Shown: one piece after another, positions 44,345 through 59,127 of the stretch
How the letters are laid out: every line of letters begins with the position of its first letter
Position numbering within the stretch: position 1 is the stretch's first letter
Assembly (NCBI RefSeq): GCF_001640805.2
Contig: NC_066848.1
Coordinates: 11,547,896-11,611,895, forward strand
DNA from: Lates calcarifer
Lineage: Eukaryota > Chordata > Actinopteri > Centropomidae
Reading direction: 5' to 3'
Length of the DNA: 64,000 bases
Position numbers and translations under genes: made by a program
The notes under the pieces: generated by a model
The model's database searches: none
Told to the model about the DNA's origin: nothing
Seen by the model: only the letters and a program-made list of their open reading frames with translations

Positions 44345-45250
44345 ACATTTTCTAGGAGATTTTAAAAGACTGTGTCTGGACTGTGGTTGATGGTTATTGG
44401 ACGTTGATGATGTACCGAAAGATGGCAATGAGAGAGGGCTGTGAGAGAATGAGAGGAGGAAGTTTTTGAGAGGAAAAAGATGAGAGAAAGACCAGGAAAG
44501 TGATAAAGATGATGAAGGATTTAGTATGTTGTTAACAAGTGGCTTCTTAATGACACATTTGCCTTGAACATTCTTACTGATCGAATCAAAAAGCAGTGAC
44601 CTTAGTTGTTTTTTGTTGTTCTTTGGGGTATTCAGCTAAACTCAGGAGTGTGAAAGTGAGGGTTAAGAAAACCTCCCAACCCCCACTGTCTTTTCAACCT
44701 GATGACCTTTCCAAAGTCAGCTAACCTTAGGTTTGTAGTACTGTAGCAGTAGCTGGGCTCTCCTGTATTTAGCTCAAGTTTGTTTTTCAGAGAAAGTGGG
44801 GGTGTCAAGGACAAGGGGGGGGGGTGAAACAGGGAGGGTTAAACAACAGGAAGAAGATACTTCTTCTCACAGACTTATACCCTTGACCTTCCTCTTCATC
44901 TTTTGTGCACACATGAAAATCTGATTTCGTTGTTCGCTGAATGTAGGCTCAATAAGCTTTATGAGGAGTTCGGAAAATGACAGTGCCTTCTTTTGGATGC
45001 TTGCTCTCCCGGTTCTCTCCAAGAAACTAGCCTCAATCGAAGCCACCATTTCTGACCTTTTTTTTTTTTGTAGTTTCTTAATATGCAAATTGTATATTTG
45101 AATTAAACACTGAATCTCAAGTTTTCAGTTCTAATATCAATGTATATTTTTCTAAATAACTGTTTTTTATGAGCTGTTTGTGAAGGAGCAAGAATACAAG
45201 GCCTTTCTTCTAACAGAATGGACAGGAAATAAATTTACAATCTGCACTCA
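44345..45250 (+). other. fam53b: fam53b 3' UTR
   Basis: Follows the stop codon. Candidate poly(A) signals are ATTAAA at 45102-45107 and AATAAA at 45228-45233, so the transcript probably ends near 45125 or 45250. An AT-rich stretch (45061-45180) precedes them. Confidence 0.55.
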
Positions 45251-48200
45251 TATGTCTGGTTTAATTTCAGCTTTGTAGCTGAAGCAAGATTGCTGAAGAG
45301 AGACAGATTTCACTTTAAAAGATCAAAAGTCTGAATAAGCTGCAGAGTTTCCAGATACTCTTTAGAAGTTGTACTCGCTCCCCCACACTCACTTCCTGCA
45401 TCACATTTCAGAACCTTTTTACTGAAGCTCACTCATTCAAACTTCATTGTTTTGAACCTACACAGATGCATTTTTGATGTCCTTTTGTTTGTGAAGCAAA
45501 CTGATGTGCTATTTTCTTTTCACTGTGATCTACATAAGCTATATACAGTGCTTGATGAATGCACTAAGTTAAGTAAGCATCCACGTAATGCCCTTGTGTT
45601 GCCCACCAGTCCCAAACAAAATGGCAGGAAGTTTAGATGTGGAATATCCCTGGCCGGTAACCCAGGGGTGACCAGAGGAGGTGATGTCAGGAGAAAATGT
45701 CCCGAGACCTGCGAGGCAGACAGACACGTCGGCCAGGGCGAGTTTGTTCCTCCCTGGGATTTCCTATCATGTCTCTCTTATGTCTGTCCAAGCTGCTGAA
45801 ACAAACTCAAAAGCACCTGCCACCTTTTTATAGGACTTCTATAGGGGCCTCTCTCTCACTTTAAACTGTGTTAAAGTCTCGTGTCGTCACTATTATTGGT
45901 CACTGGGGGGAGGCTGAATGCCGAAATAAAGTGATAGCACAGATTGTTTTTTCCAACACGGAGAGGAAAGTCCTGGCCGCATAACAGTGTTTACGTCCAA
46001 AACAGGATGTTCCAGCCTGTTGCAGCTTTTCCTTCGATCATAGCCTTGAAGGAAGGCGAACTCAGACATCTCAACCCTGAGGTTTTGGCTTACACAAACA
46101 CACACCCGTACACACACAACACATCATTCTCACTCAAAGGCCCTGAAATAGATACCGAGCATGATATGCTTATATACGCAGAAAACCTGTAAAAGCTCTA
46201 CCGGCAATTACTTATTACTTCTTTTCATTCCTAGTAGGTGAGAGTATGTCTCTCTATAGATGTTGCAAGAACAGGGATGAGCCAGTGAAAAAGAAAGCTG
46301 GGTTTTAGAGGATGGAAAACAAAAACAGGCACAAGCTGATGAAAGGCTCAGACATCTGTTCACACCTCACTTTTTAACTTGACACAAAAGGCTGGAAACA
46401 CAAAATCCCGTTGCTATCAACAGTAGTCTGGTTGCTCGCTGCTCCCCAAAGGTCAGTAAACCACACACACACACCACACACACACAGGCTTCCTCTCCAG
46501 CAGGAAGTGGCAGGCTAAGCAGGGGGAGAGAGTTAATATCTGAGGTAAAAGCGCTATAAATAGGGAGCATTGTAGTTGTGGCTGGCAAATGTAGACGTTG
46601 GAGAGAAGGAGAGAGGAAAGGCCACATTACACAAATTTACAGCGTCCTGGACTGCTCGGCCTCGATTACATGTGAGAAAACATTGGCCGTGTTTTCAAAG
46701 AAAGCTGTGTTGTACACTGTCAGCAAAATCACTTCAACTGTCCTTTGAGAACTCCAGAGAGGAATTTCAGAATAATGACGTCCCTTTTTTTTTTTTTTTT
46801 TTGTAGTTATCTAGTGTTTATGTCCAGCTGAGTGGGAATCATGCTTGCATCTTAGCTTCAGATGAATGTTTCTTCATGCTCTTATGAAATGCTTTTTGAG
46901 GCCTTTTTTCTTCCTCCTGTGGTTGAACTTGCGTGTGTATTCATGTCTTGAATGAAGGTTGCACTTGTTGTTTAGGGGAAAATTTGCATAGTACATATGG
47001 ATAGACAAAAACAGAACAACAGGGGAGACAGGCCATAGTATATACTGTCAGTGAGCCTACGAAGAGCAGGAAATGAAAGCAAAGAAACAAAAAACAGAAG
47101 AAAAACTAAAACAGATAATAACACAGAAAAACAAGATATCACAGTAAGACATAGTGACTACGATAACCTTCTTATTTGAGTAAGAAAGGTATCGTGTGGG
47201 CATACTGAAACCTAAAGTCAAAGGCATGAAAAAAGATCTGCATGATCTACATGCACACTCCTTTTAGTCTATGCAGTATTTGCATCTGCCGTTGTGTGCA
47301 TTTGCGCAATTATCGTTTGCACAATTCACACATTTTGAATATGTTTTAACACGCATGTGGTTTAGTGATTATCAAAGAATGCCGTGAAGAAATGCTCATC
47401 AATAAGTGGTAATGAATGAATTCAGGAGTAGTCTAGTAATGATACATTCACCTTGTAAACACACAGACACATGACTTTCTACTGTTTGATAGTATATTGG
47501 GTACTTAATAAGATAAAAAGTATTAGTATTAGTACAGATAACAGTGAATCCAACTTTTGTGGTGTTGCCTAACCCTATCAGGGAGTCTGTATTTAAGTTT
47601 ATAAATGATCAGAGTATCTGTATATGAATATACAGTATGTAAGATAGAATATACTATGTGAGATAAGGTGAGAAAAAATAAAATGACTATTAATATGTAA
47701 CAAAGGAAGATGAAATAAAGAAAAAGAAAGTTGTACAAAGTAAAAATTATATGAGAGCTGCTCCTAAGTAGGCATTACTCCTTTGTTCAGGAGTGATGAG
47801 ACAAAACTGAGAACTGCTCCTCTGGTTTACTGAGGGTACATGTTGTGCCTTAGGTTGGGCAAATGAATCTTCCTGTCCAGGACAGCTGCGTTTATCTGGG
47901 TCTACATGTATGCGTGTAAGTGCATACGTGCGTTAGCAGACGCCTATCATGCTTAGGACAGGTGGCCGGCAGTGTCACATGTCACTGATTGACTAGTTCT
48001 CCACTCAAAGGTGACAGAGTGCAACCCAACACTTTGTCACCATGGATCCCATGAATACCGTACCCTCCTCCCTCCACCTCTGCATTTCAGTGTGATTTAC
48101 ATCTTCATAATACACTGTAATGACTGGTTTTGTTCTATGCCACCCACCCAAGAGTACCTGGAAATCTCTAGAGTGCAGGCCTGGACTTTTTTTCCCCCTA

Positions 48201-51200
48201 TGATTGTACATTACATAAAGGAAAACACATATGTTCTAGCTACCATGCTCCCTGTACGCTCACATCAGTCAAAGAGTTATACTTATGCAATAATTAGGAA
48301 TGAAATCCCATAATGAGGCTCAAAAACAATCAAAAAGCAATAACCATTAACGTTAATGATGGAGTGAATAAGGATAAGCATTAGTCATCTATTTTGTCTC
48401 TCCTAGCAGTCAGTAATCTGGCCAGTACAACAACAGGCATTTGTGCTTTTTAACTAACCCAACATAAACACTTAAAAACATTTGCTTTGGGTTTTTTTTT
48501 AAATACCTACATCAGCATCATTAATTACTGCACTAAGCACAGTCTTTCTCTCGCAGCTGTCAGTTAGAAGAAGAGTGAGACGGTGATGGGCATCTGATAG
48601 GCGTCATCCTGAACGGTACATGTTGTTGACTTGACCGAGATAAACCCTGGAAAACCCAGACTTCACGTTGTAGCGCAGCTCATAAATCTTGCTCGGTTTA
48701 TGGGGAGCAGATGGTAACATTGTTTGGTGTTGATGTGCTTTGGCGTATTCACAGCAACTCATTCAAATCAAGTGTTTTGCAAAAGGGACGATGCTGCCAG
48801 CCCCATTAAAAGCTCTCATATTACAAGAAAAAGGAGTGCCATAGGGCCACAGATTTTTTGACAACACATATGCTGCCAAGCATTTATTCCATTTTGGAAA
48901 TACGTTGCCATGCCACCCAAACATTTCCCCATTCTGTGTATGCTGCAATGGAGTTTGTGTATTATAGAAAATGAGAGAGAGGAAAGTGGGAGAAGGGCAG
49001 TTTTACTCAGTGGAAGGACACGTGCTGAGGGAGAGGAAACACATGCCCCCCCTTTTTTTTCTATGAATCTTTTGTGAGCAAAAGGGTAGTACGCACAGGA
49101 GACTGGCTGTTGACTTGCTGCATACACAGTGATGACTGAGCGCAAAACAATGGAGGACTGAAATAGACATGTTATTGCAGTGGCTGGTCCACATCCATCC
49201 ATCACGCCAGTCACATCTGGGTCGACTAGTGCTGCCTGGAGCACCTTCCCTCTGGTCCGAATCCAGGCTGGCTGCTTCTCATGAATCGAGACAAAACATC
49301 AGCTGCGTAGTGGAAATTCAAGTCAGTAAATATCTGCGGAAAATAATTAACAGCTCCTCAGGGAGAAATGTAAAACAAATGAACAGAGCTGTTCTGTGAC
49401 AAGCGTGGCTTTAGTCTGTCTGTCAACGAATAATAAACACCAAATTGCCCGTACACATTTGCTTCATATGCAAGAAACTGTCAGTAAAAGCGGAATACAC
49501 ATGGTGCACAGACTTAAATCCCTGGATCATGTGAAAGCAGAGTAAACAGATCCATATCACTATTCTGTGTAAAAGCCTTGATTTATAATCTGGCCTCAGG
49601 TCCTCAGAGGACACTGCACTGTCAGTTTAAATCTCTGATGTTTGTTTTCCAGCCCCAGCTTTGCGACGTGAGTGACCAAAGCAGACAGGGTTGAATCAGG
49701 ACACTTGATCTGTAATCAAACTGAAATCAGCGATTACTCAGGAGCGACTACCAGAAACAGCTTCAGGAGCTAGATCACTGCCAGCACAGCTGCAGCCTTT
49801 GACCTTGGGAATAAAGGTAGTGGTGGTTGTGGAGAGGGGTGGGTGGAGGTTGTCATTACAGGAGTATTTTCCTGGTCATGGCTAATAGAAGCTGAATTGG
49901 TGTGGCTACCACCTAGGGTGATAATGGGTGTGAAATGACCCCTGGTTTGACAGCATCATTCAGTTTAACAGGAATTGTGCACACACATATTTGTAAGATA
50001 ATACTTCAATTTATTATGTTAAAGCTTTGGCTGCTGGTGTGTAAATACAAACACCAGAGGCTCAGTGATCTGTGCCAATGAATGAACACATTTTAATGGA
50101 TAAAAGGAAAAAACCTGAACAATTTTCAAAGCCTGTGTTTGCCATGAAAGAACTCCAGGCGGGACAGACACCTGGCTATTATCACATTTAAAGACCTGAT
50201 TCCTGGATAATAATGCACAGCAACTGACACATTTCACCTTTGACCCTTGAGACCTGCACTTGCTCTTTAAGGAACTTTGAACTCTAAGTTGAGGTGAAAG
50301 ATAAAAACTAAATAAATCCCTAATGGATGCATAAGTTGGGATGGTGATTATAAAGATCTTCAGGTGCAGTTGTCATTCCACCATTTTTCTTGTGGCGAGA
50401 AAGAAAATAGGAAATGGCTGCAGCTGATAAGTTACAAAGTTTGATGCCAGTGGGTGGTAAAGTTAGCTACCGAAACTAGCTAACGGTAGCAAAAATAGAC
50501 ATGGCCATCTATTTTCATCTTAGCTGAGTGAAGAAAGCTTGCTAAGGCCAGCTTTATTGCCCTTAGCTGGGCTAGTGCTAACATTAGCATGGTTAGAAAC
50601 ACGATTTTCGTCATGATGTCAGACTTAACGAGCAGATACCAGACCTACCTATTTAAATTGATGAGTAAATCTAAGGTGTGGAAGAGAACAAGGAGAAATA
50701 CCTTGCCCCAATTTACATCACTGTCACCATAGTCTGCATTTTCCAAATGTCTACATTGACAATTATTGGAATTTTCTTTAGTGAGGGAGTTTCATGAATG
50801 TAAGTTTAATGTACCTGTGGCTCCTCTTCAGCATATGAATGATTTGCATAGGTGATGGTGGTTTGTGTGCATGACATGAAAATACCTTATAGCAGGGAAC
50901 CTATGGACTGCAGCTCTACTGAGGTGTGCCGTGTAGACTGCACAGTCAGGAGTGAGAATAATAAGTCTGACATTCATCACATCTACTCTACCATCCTCCA
51001 GCTGGGCCGTGTGGGTGCGCACAGGAAAGGCGCCTGCCACAGTCACACATCTGTAAACATGGGCAGACGAGTAGGCAGCAGTCGCCGATGTTATCGCCAC
51101 AGACGTTAGCTGCTGGGCAGACAACAAATGGACATGAAAATGCTAATTACGTTCAAATTAGGTCCCTGGATAAACTGGTTGGTAAACTTCTGGCTGATCA

Positions 51201-54200
51201 ACAAACAGCTAGATGTCACTTGGTTGCATGGGCAGTCTATGCCACTGTGGAAACAACTGTAGATGCTTGAATAGATGTTATTTAAGTCATTACTTTGTAA
51301 AACAAACAGAGTTCTTGTGTTGAAGAATCCCTCTTGGGATTATCTGTCAAGAAACCCATGAATGGTCCCCACATTTAAAAGGAAGGGATTTTCTCTTTAA
51401 TGCAAATGTTTGTCCTTTCGATACATTACATACTCTAAAATATATACTTGGGACCCAAATGAGGATCATAATTAAGTATTAGAAAAACACATAGTGCATT
51501 TAAAAAAAAAAAAACAGCTCTAAAATGAAGTGGCAGCCACAGACTAATTATGGAATATCATCATGTAAATTAGCTGATGATGAAATTCTCGGTTCTGCAT
51601 TTTGAACAGGCAGGAGGAAGCTACTATCTATTGCATCCTGAAGCTTAAAGATACTTTTATTCTTTGATATGAGGCCACCTTTTTCCTCCCTGTATGACTA
51701 TTGTAACAACTCCTATATTTCACGCGACAAAGTGCTCGTGTATCAACTGTAGCTGGATTCAGTTTGATAAATGTTTTCACTTTGTTTCCCAAAAATCTGA
51801 AGGGAGTTGGAACAAACAGGATCTTGGAATGGCATCAAATCCTGTGGGAGAAGATATTCTTGATGCAGCCTCTCTCAGTGTTTCAGGTTCCCACCGAGTA
51901 CTGACAGATTACTAATCTGTGTGAGCCAGTGTTGCTGCTTTGGTGTGGGTCTCTGTCAAGGATAGGCACAGACAGTCCTGTTTGATCTAGCTGGGAAAAG
52001 AGAAAATTAGAGTGCTTGGAAAATCCTCGGTAAAGTGTCAGCAGCTTGCCATTTTCTTTGTAGAAGCAGTACATCATGTATTACGCTCTTTTAAAAAAGC
52101 CTAGTGAAGCCTGCAAGGTTAAAACGAACAAGGTTTCCTTTTAATCTCCTCTTCAGAGAGAGGGAAAGGTTACACCTGTAACTGACAAAGAGAGAGCGAT
52201 AGGGAGGCTTACTGTATGCATACATTCATCTGTTTGTGGCATTTTTTTTCTCTTTTTTGTGGAGGGCTTAACTTTCTTTGACTGTTTGTCTTCTCATGTT
52301 TTCACTTCTCCTTACGTCCTCAGTCTCAGAAACACAGGCAAAGTCGGCCATTGCATAAAAAAAAATAGAAGCTCTGCAGGGTGATCAAGTGCAAACTGTG
52401 GGTGTCTTTATAAAGTACATTGTACTGTCATAGAGATAGGAGTAAACGAGAAAGACAGAGAGGACAATGGAACTCTGTGGGTAAGCAAAGACACGGCTGG
52501 TGTCTGTTATTTCTGCCTCCCTGCAGGTTTGCATGTCTGTGACAAAAGAGAAAGGCCTCTTCCCATGTTTGCACAGTGTGTGCTTTTCGAAGTGAGCGCC
52601 CCGCTTCTGTGCTGTTTGTGTACAGTCTGTGTATGACTTTCAGTGATCAAACAGTGTGGTCGGTGTGTAGGAGTCAGTCGCTGTTTGTGTATCGTACTGA
52701 GTGAGTCAGTTGATGCACTTCACGCCTGTCTGAGATTTGGACGTTTCCTCCTGTTCTGGCTGTTTTGTTTTTTTTTTTTTTAAATCACTCCTCCCTTCCT
52801 TTGACATACACATAATCAGTTGAGATGAAGGGATGGGAGGAGTGCCGGAGGAGGGAGAAAAGATGTGGGGTCTGTCTGTGCTCCATCACTGAGTTGTCCG
52901 ATCCCTCCTCCCTGGAGCACGTGGCAGTTCTTTCCCAAGGTTAGGGAGCAAAGTCCATCCTGAGGAGGAGGAAGTTGAACTGTCACCGGTGCTCCAGTTT
53001 ATCAGCTTCCCTTTTAGATTTACAGCTGCATCGCGGGACCACTTCTCTGCATGAGAATCCGCAGGCCACACGCACGCGCGGGGGGGTGACATACGCACAC
53101 ACACGCATAGGCAGTGACACACACACATACCACAGGCACTCCATCATATCAGGCGCATATATGTGCGTGCACTCTCGGCAGGCCTCTGTCTCTGAGAGAA
53201 GGGGAAACAGAGAGAGGAGAGGATGAGTTGTGAAATATAGGGTAGAGTTGAAACAAGGTTTGACCCAAGAATGCAGCAATGTAACTCGAATGGCCAAGAC
53301 TTAAACAACCTCTCCTCTGCAAATTTACAGTGTTACAGGCCTGACCGCAGTATTTTTCACTGAGCATGAGTGTGAGAAAGTCACTCAGGCCACAAAACAT
53401 TTTTCAACCTTTGTCCCTCATCACAGGCGAGATGGTTTGTCAGCTGGAGTAAATCCGGGTAAATTCAGCACAATGTAGTTTACAAAGGCCTTGTAAGGAG
53501 TTTGGGTTTGGAAAGCCCCATAGCATGCTATTCATTTTCCCTCCCCTGCGCTCGCCAGCCCACTCCACCCGGCTATTATGGCGGGGTTGTTCTCCAGGGA
53601 CCCCCAACACAGACGCTAGTTTGGAAACCCCAAGCATGCCCAGACCGCCTGCATTTCAGTGAGAGGGGGGGGGGAGTAAAAGTGGAGGGGAAGGAAAGGA
53701 CGAAGAAAAGGAGAGAACAGCCTCGTTCCTGGCTGCATCTTCTTGAGCCTGTGATTTCCTTCCACTGTGAATGTAAACAAACAAGGACATGAAAGAGAAA
53801 AAAAACACCGACAGAGTGGAGGAAAAATACAAGAGGAGGGAGAGAAGAAACAGTTCAGCGGGCAAAACATATCTTGGCATGAAGCGTGAGACACAAGTCA
53901 CCAGCTCATTTACTGGTGCCGCTGCCAGACACGGAGACAAAAAACACATGCAGGCAACAAAAGCTGGCTCCCAGACACACTGGCACAGAGAGGGCTGTCT
54001 ATGAAGCCCATGACACACATCAGTTCAGACTTGGTGTGCAACAGCTGCAGGACAAAGACTTTTGATTTTGATCATTCAGGAGACCAAAACTAATGTTTAT
54101 ATTGTACTTTATACAACGCTAATCACCTGTAAAACACAAGAAAGGAGAAGCAAGTGGACTTTAAACTGTATTTTATGTTCCCATGCCTCCAAATGTTATT

Positions 54201-57200
54201 GTGTTTCCTGCTGCAAGAGAACATATTTTTCATCATTTTAAAATATAGAACCCAAAATGAAAAGCCTTTACTATACATACCTGCTAACTATTCCACAAAT
54301 CAAAATGTAGATTCATGTCATACCTTCTAGATCACTAATATTTTAGCTTTGTAAAAGTACTGTATGGGAAACACATTTTACTCTGACTTATTTTATATTA
54401 TCGACTTAAGAAAGCAGATAGATTTGAGTCATGTCATTAAAAAGATGAGTTCACTTTTTCAAGTCTACCTCCTTACATGTCCACATGCACATTGAAACAA
54501 TTATTGGTCACTGTTTTGGTTGATGAAACTCTCTCTTGAGTCATGATGAGGGGAATAGCAACACAAAGTGGAAATTTGGTAATAAAAATACTGTCTGTGA
54601 AAGATACCCACCCAATTTGTGTAACAACTCAGCTGCAGAAACCTCATTAGATTCAGATGAACTTTAGAATGACTCTCCCACAAAACAAGGACTGTGGGTT
54701 TTGTCCTTTATCACTTACATTGCAGTTACTTTAAGGAAGAATTGCTCTGTGGCCAGTATGCACAGGAGGAACTATTACAGAGACCAATAACCATTTCAAT
54801 GTGTTAAGATAGACAAAGACAAGAAAATATAAAAAAAACATATGCTTTAAAAGTTTAAAGCTGATGGCTCAGCAACGTCTGATGCTAGAATTTCCCCATG
54901 AGGACTTGAATGCACCAAGACAGGAGATCATTTAAAGTGGTCCCTGCTTGCATTTGCTTTGCCAGGTGATGAAAACATCAAGAGGGCAACATTTTTGTGA
55001 TGGTTTCTCAACCTCAAGCGAGGTTAAATCTCTGAATCAATTTGCATACAGTGCTGACATGAAGTTACTGAGAAGTATCTCTAATAATAACATTTGCACA
55101 GGAGACAGGAAATCAATCTACAAACTTGCGGTTTACTGTGGAAAATAGTGAGTAGTGATGAGAAGTATGTACACGATTTGTCATCCACAGACTAAAGCAT
55201 GAACATTTTAATTTTGTGAACACTAGGCATAACTACGGCTTGTAGGCATGTTAACGTTAACATTTTTGAATCATAATAAATCTCAAGGAAATTGCTTTTG
55301 TAGGATGACAGCTAAATTACAGTAGCTATACGTGGATCTTTAATGAATATTTCTATACCCGTTAATCAGGTTGACGTAAAATCACACTGACGTCACTATA
55401 CTGTACATGTTAACAATGAAAGTTCTTGTCAGCTAATGACAGCTTTTGACATCCAGGGCCTGGTGTTATAACAAACTGTTACATAACCATGTGCAGAACA
55501 AAATGGTACCATGTGAAAAAGGCCTGTGTTCATGGGTGGACCTGCGCAGAGAACAGGACGTCAGGGACAGATTGATTGGGTGTCAGGAGAGTAGGCGGAA
55601 GGGGCTTTATGAGCTTTGAGCTCCAGTTTCTGTTTTCAGCATTAGTCACTGTTACCTCTGTCTCTCCTCCTGTTTCCAACTAACCTCTATTCTTTCTCTC
55701 ATCATAAGTCTAGTGATAAAAACAAGTGAGGTCTCAGTGTCGATTGAGTAAAACCTTGCGTGTAAGGTATCTGTGTAGCAGTGATACCCAGACAGATCTT
55801 TCTCAGCATCAGAGGGGACTTGTGGTTGTTTGGGAAATTGGTTGACTTTTCGCAAAAAATGTGCCATAATTGGGCTTTCCCATTTTTCTCCACAAGCCCA
55901 GACATCCTGCTTGACCTCTGTGGAGTGAGATTATCAGTCTTGCTTTTGTGTGCTCTAATATCCTCCACTGGGGCAGAATGGCAAACATATATTCACCAGT
56001 CTAAGCCCATATGGGGCCATCTACAGCTCTGGGTAGACGCAAAGACTCCCTTGCAGAAAAAAAGAGGCTTCATTTAAAGCAATTTCCTTCTTTTCTTTCA
56101 TTTTCTTCACTCCATTTTATCTTCCCTCAGTGCATACCATGGAAGCTATAGTGGTGTTTCCAGCTGCCAAAACTGGCCACAAAGTGCTTTCAAATCTGTG
56201 TCATATGGCCTGTCTCTGCTTTGCTCTCCCCATGGCCTCACCACTTGAAGAAAAGTGCAGCCACAGTAACATAAAGGTGGAATGCACCTCATGTTCAACA
56301 GCAGCCCGGACACTTTTTGTTTAGAGAGATTAATGCATAAACACGGTTGATGTGCTTCCTGATCTTTACATATTTGTAATTCAGCCATCTGTAAATATTT
56401 ACTAAAAGCTTCCTCCTATTCAGAACATTTCACCTTCAGGCAAAAATCCGTCCCATGCATCATATATTGGCAGGCAGCCAATCATTCAAACAGTTATATG
56501 GTAGGTGATCCTGTAAGGATGTGAGCCTAAGTGTAGAATGGTTGATGGACAGATATAACTAGCAAAATATAACCAGAGCACTGGGGGTGATGTTGTGTGT
56601 CTCAGCTCTTTTGGTGTTTTTAATTAAAACAGGAATGCAAACAACTCTACACTTGTGTTAATTGATTTTATTTTTTGGCCAATTGCTGGCAGAGCAATGA
56701 ACTGTAAACTCAACACTGATATATCTTCCTCTTTTAAAGTTATCATGGAGAATGTGTTAGCGTGCCTAGTTTCCTATTTCAACATCCAGCAGACACAGAG
56801 TGACATTACCATTCACTTAGAGTAGTTTTTCTGTCCACCTGTTGAATGCAAGCCCAACATTCGCTCTCCTTTTAGCTTGGTTTTGATTGCCACCAACTCC
56901 TAGAGAACATTTCTGGCTCTTTAGGTACTAAATGCCTCTCTTCAGGTAGTGTACACTGGGTTTATCAGAGCTTTTTTTGCTGATAACATCAGCCTACTAC
57001 AGCTGGAAACAAGAGCAGTAAGACTGAACCAAGTTTAACCAAAACAATTGGCTGAAAGATGCTGAAACGCTCTGCAGATTTGAGGAGCTCTGCAGAGTCC
57101 AGTGATGATTTTATGTGGACTCCACACTACAGCCACCACCTTTCACACAGCACATAACTATCTGAGTAATTGTTCATGTACAAATATTGATTTGTTCAGC

Positions 57201-58769
57201 TTTACAATTACTAAAGTAAATCCAAAGAAGAATGAGAGTGATTACAGATTCAGAGGCACAGCTATCATATACACAGGTAATTCAGCTGCACTGAGACTGA
57301 GAAGTTTATTTGTGTCCTGCCACCAGCAAAGAGATTAAGCAACATACACGTATACAGTACAAGCATGTAGTTTATTTATTCATACCCTGGTTACATTTCT
57401 AAATTGAATTTTATGGATGATTTGAAATTCCAAAATATGCAAATATGCCTGCACAGAATTCTGGGCTATGATGTATTGTGTTGGGCAGGGCCCACTTGGA
57501 CCATCATGCATTGGGGCCTTGTGCTGACCCTATTACGTCACTAGACAGATTTCTAGATTGTTCTCATTTTCTGTGAGAAAGCTAAAAAAACACTGGAGTT
57601 TCTGTGTTTTCCTTTGTCAGTTTCTGTCTATGAATCCTAGATTGGATGAAATCCAGACTTGTGACACAGCTTGTTTTTGTAGATGACTGCTGCTTTCCCT
57701 GTAAGTCTGCTGCTAACACTGGACTGTATGTTTTGCTTGGAATTACCTGAACACCTTCTGGTTACTGGCATAAAGCCCTTCGGATTACTGAGGGTGTTTG
57801 TCCAACAGAGAGTGTCAGACGGGGGGAAAAGCACTCAGTGCTGACATGGAAATTGTGGGTTTATGAGAGAGGGAGTGATCCGGGATGCAAAACAAACATC
57901 ACTCTTCCTTCTTTTGTGAAATCCTAAACTGAGGTTTCCCTGTATAGAGCTAACATTCATTGGTCAAACATCATATCAAGGTAATCTTAAATGTATTTTT
58001 CTGATAAATACAGCATTGACAGTGAAGGGATGAAAGTACAGGCTGACCTTACTTGTCCTTGTACTTTAAACATTTAAGACAGGTCCTGCCTTACTCATCC
58101 ACAGTTTGGTGTAAGGTTTCTGCCTTCCATCTGTCCAGTTGCATGCCTCCCCTCACCCCCTGACTTCTTCTTTTTTTTCCTACTAATGGTTGTGTCAAGC
58201 AGACATTTACATGTACAGAGAAGTCTTTCTGTCTCATGCACTCAAGTAACCTGGTTTAACACACACAAATATCATAACCCAGTTAAGCTAATTCTTGATC
58301 ATGAGAAACACAATTAACATGGCTGACTTTCTCTGATGGATAAATAAGTTACTGAGAAAGAGTAATGGCTATTACGAATATTTGGCATCATCACTCTTAT
58401 TCCTGTGAAAACTCTTTGTTGGAAGTCTCTTTTATCTGACAATATTCTTGTGAGTTTATGTATTTATTTATCCATACAGTGATTATGTGACAACCCTGTT
58501 TGTGAGTCTTGTGACTTGGGGCCTCTTTCATGGCTTAGTTACAAAGTGAAGCTATGGCTGCCCTTTCAATTAGGGAGGGTCACCACTCCTCTTTTTACTG
58601 TTTGCTCTTTGAGGGAATAGCTTGACACTTAATACTAATACTAATACTTAGTATTAGATGAGAAGACTGATACCACTTTTACATCTAAACATAAAATATG
58701 CAGCGACCAAAATGTCAAACTATTCCTTTAAACTTATACAAATGAGCACATCTAACTATAAATGGAGGA

Positions 58770-58980
58770 CTCTCTGTCTGTCTGTCTGTCTGTCATCTGA
58801 TTTTCTTGACAACCACTCATCCAATCGACTTCAAATTTGTTTGATGATGCTGCTGATGACATCATCAAATGTCACGCTCCAGCTTGACAGGCACCACATC
58901 AGCACTTTAACAGATGCGTCCTTATACATGAGCAAAAATAAGGCAATGTTTACCACAATTCCAAGGGGTTATCTGTAATG
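58770..58980. repeat. (TCTG)n tract and probable fish dispersed repeat
   Basis: A TCTG tetranucleotide tract (about 58773-58793) is followed by ACAACCACTCATCCAATCGA and CTTCAAATTTG, close to a motif (CCGCTCATCCGATCGACTTC) that I recall from many interspersed copies in percomorph genomes. The right-hand limit is a guess. Confidence 0.45.
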
Positions 58981-59079
58981 CAGGAAGTGCGTGTGTGATG
59001 AAGGAAGCCTAACTAAAAGATAAACACACCACACCTCATACTGTCTTGTCCTGTCAGATCCTGTCTCACTCTGCCTGAC

Positions 59080-59127
59080 TGCTGCGGCTGCTGCTGCTGC
59101 TGCTGCTGTTGCTGTTGCTGCCGCTGC
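59080..59127. repeat. (CTG)n trinucleotide tract
   Basis: About 16 imperfect CTG/TTG/CCG units. It is not in a recognised gene; the plus-strand frame through it is short and shows no family features. Confidence 0.85.
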
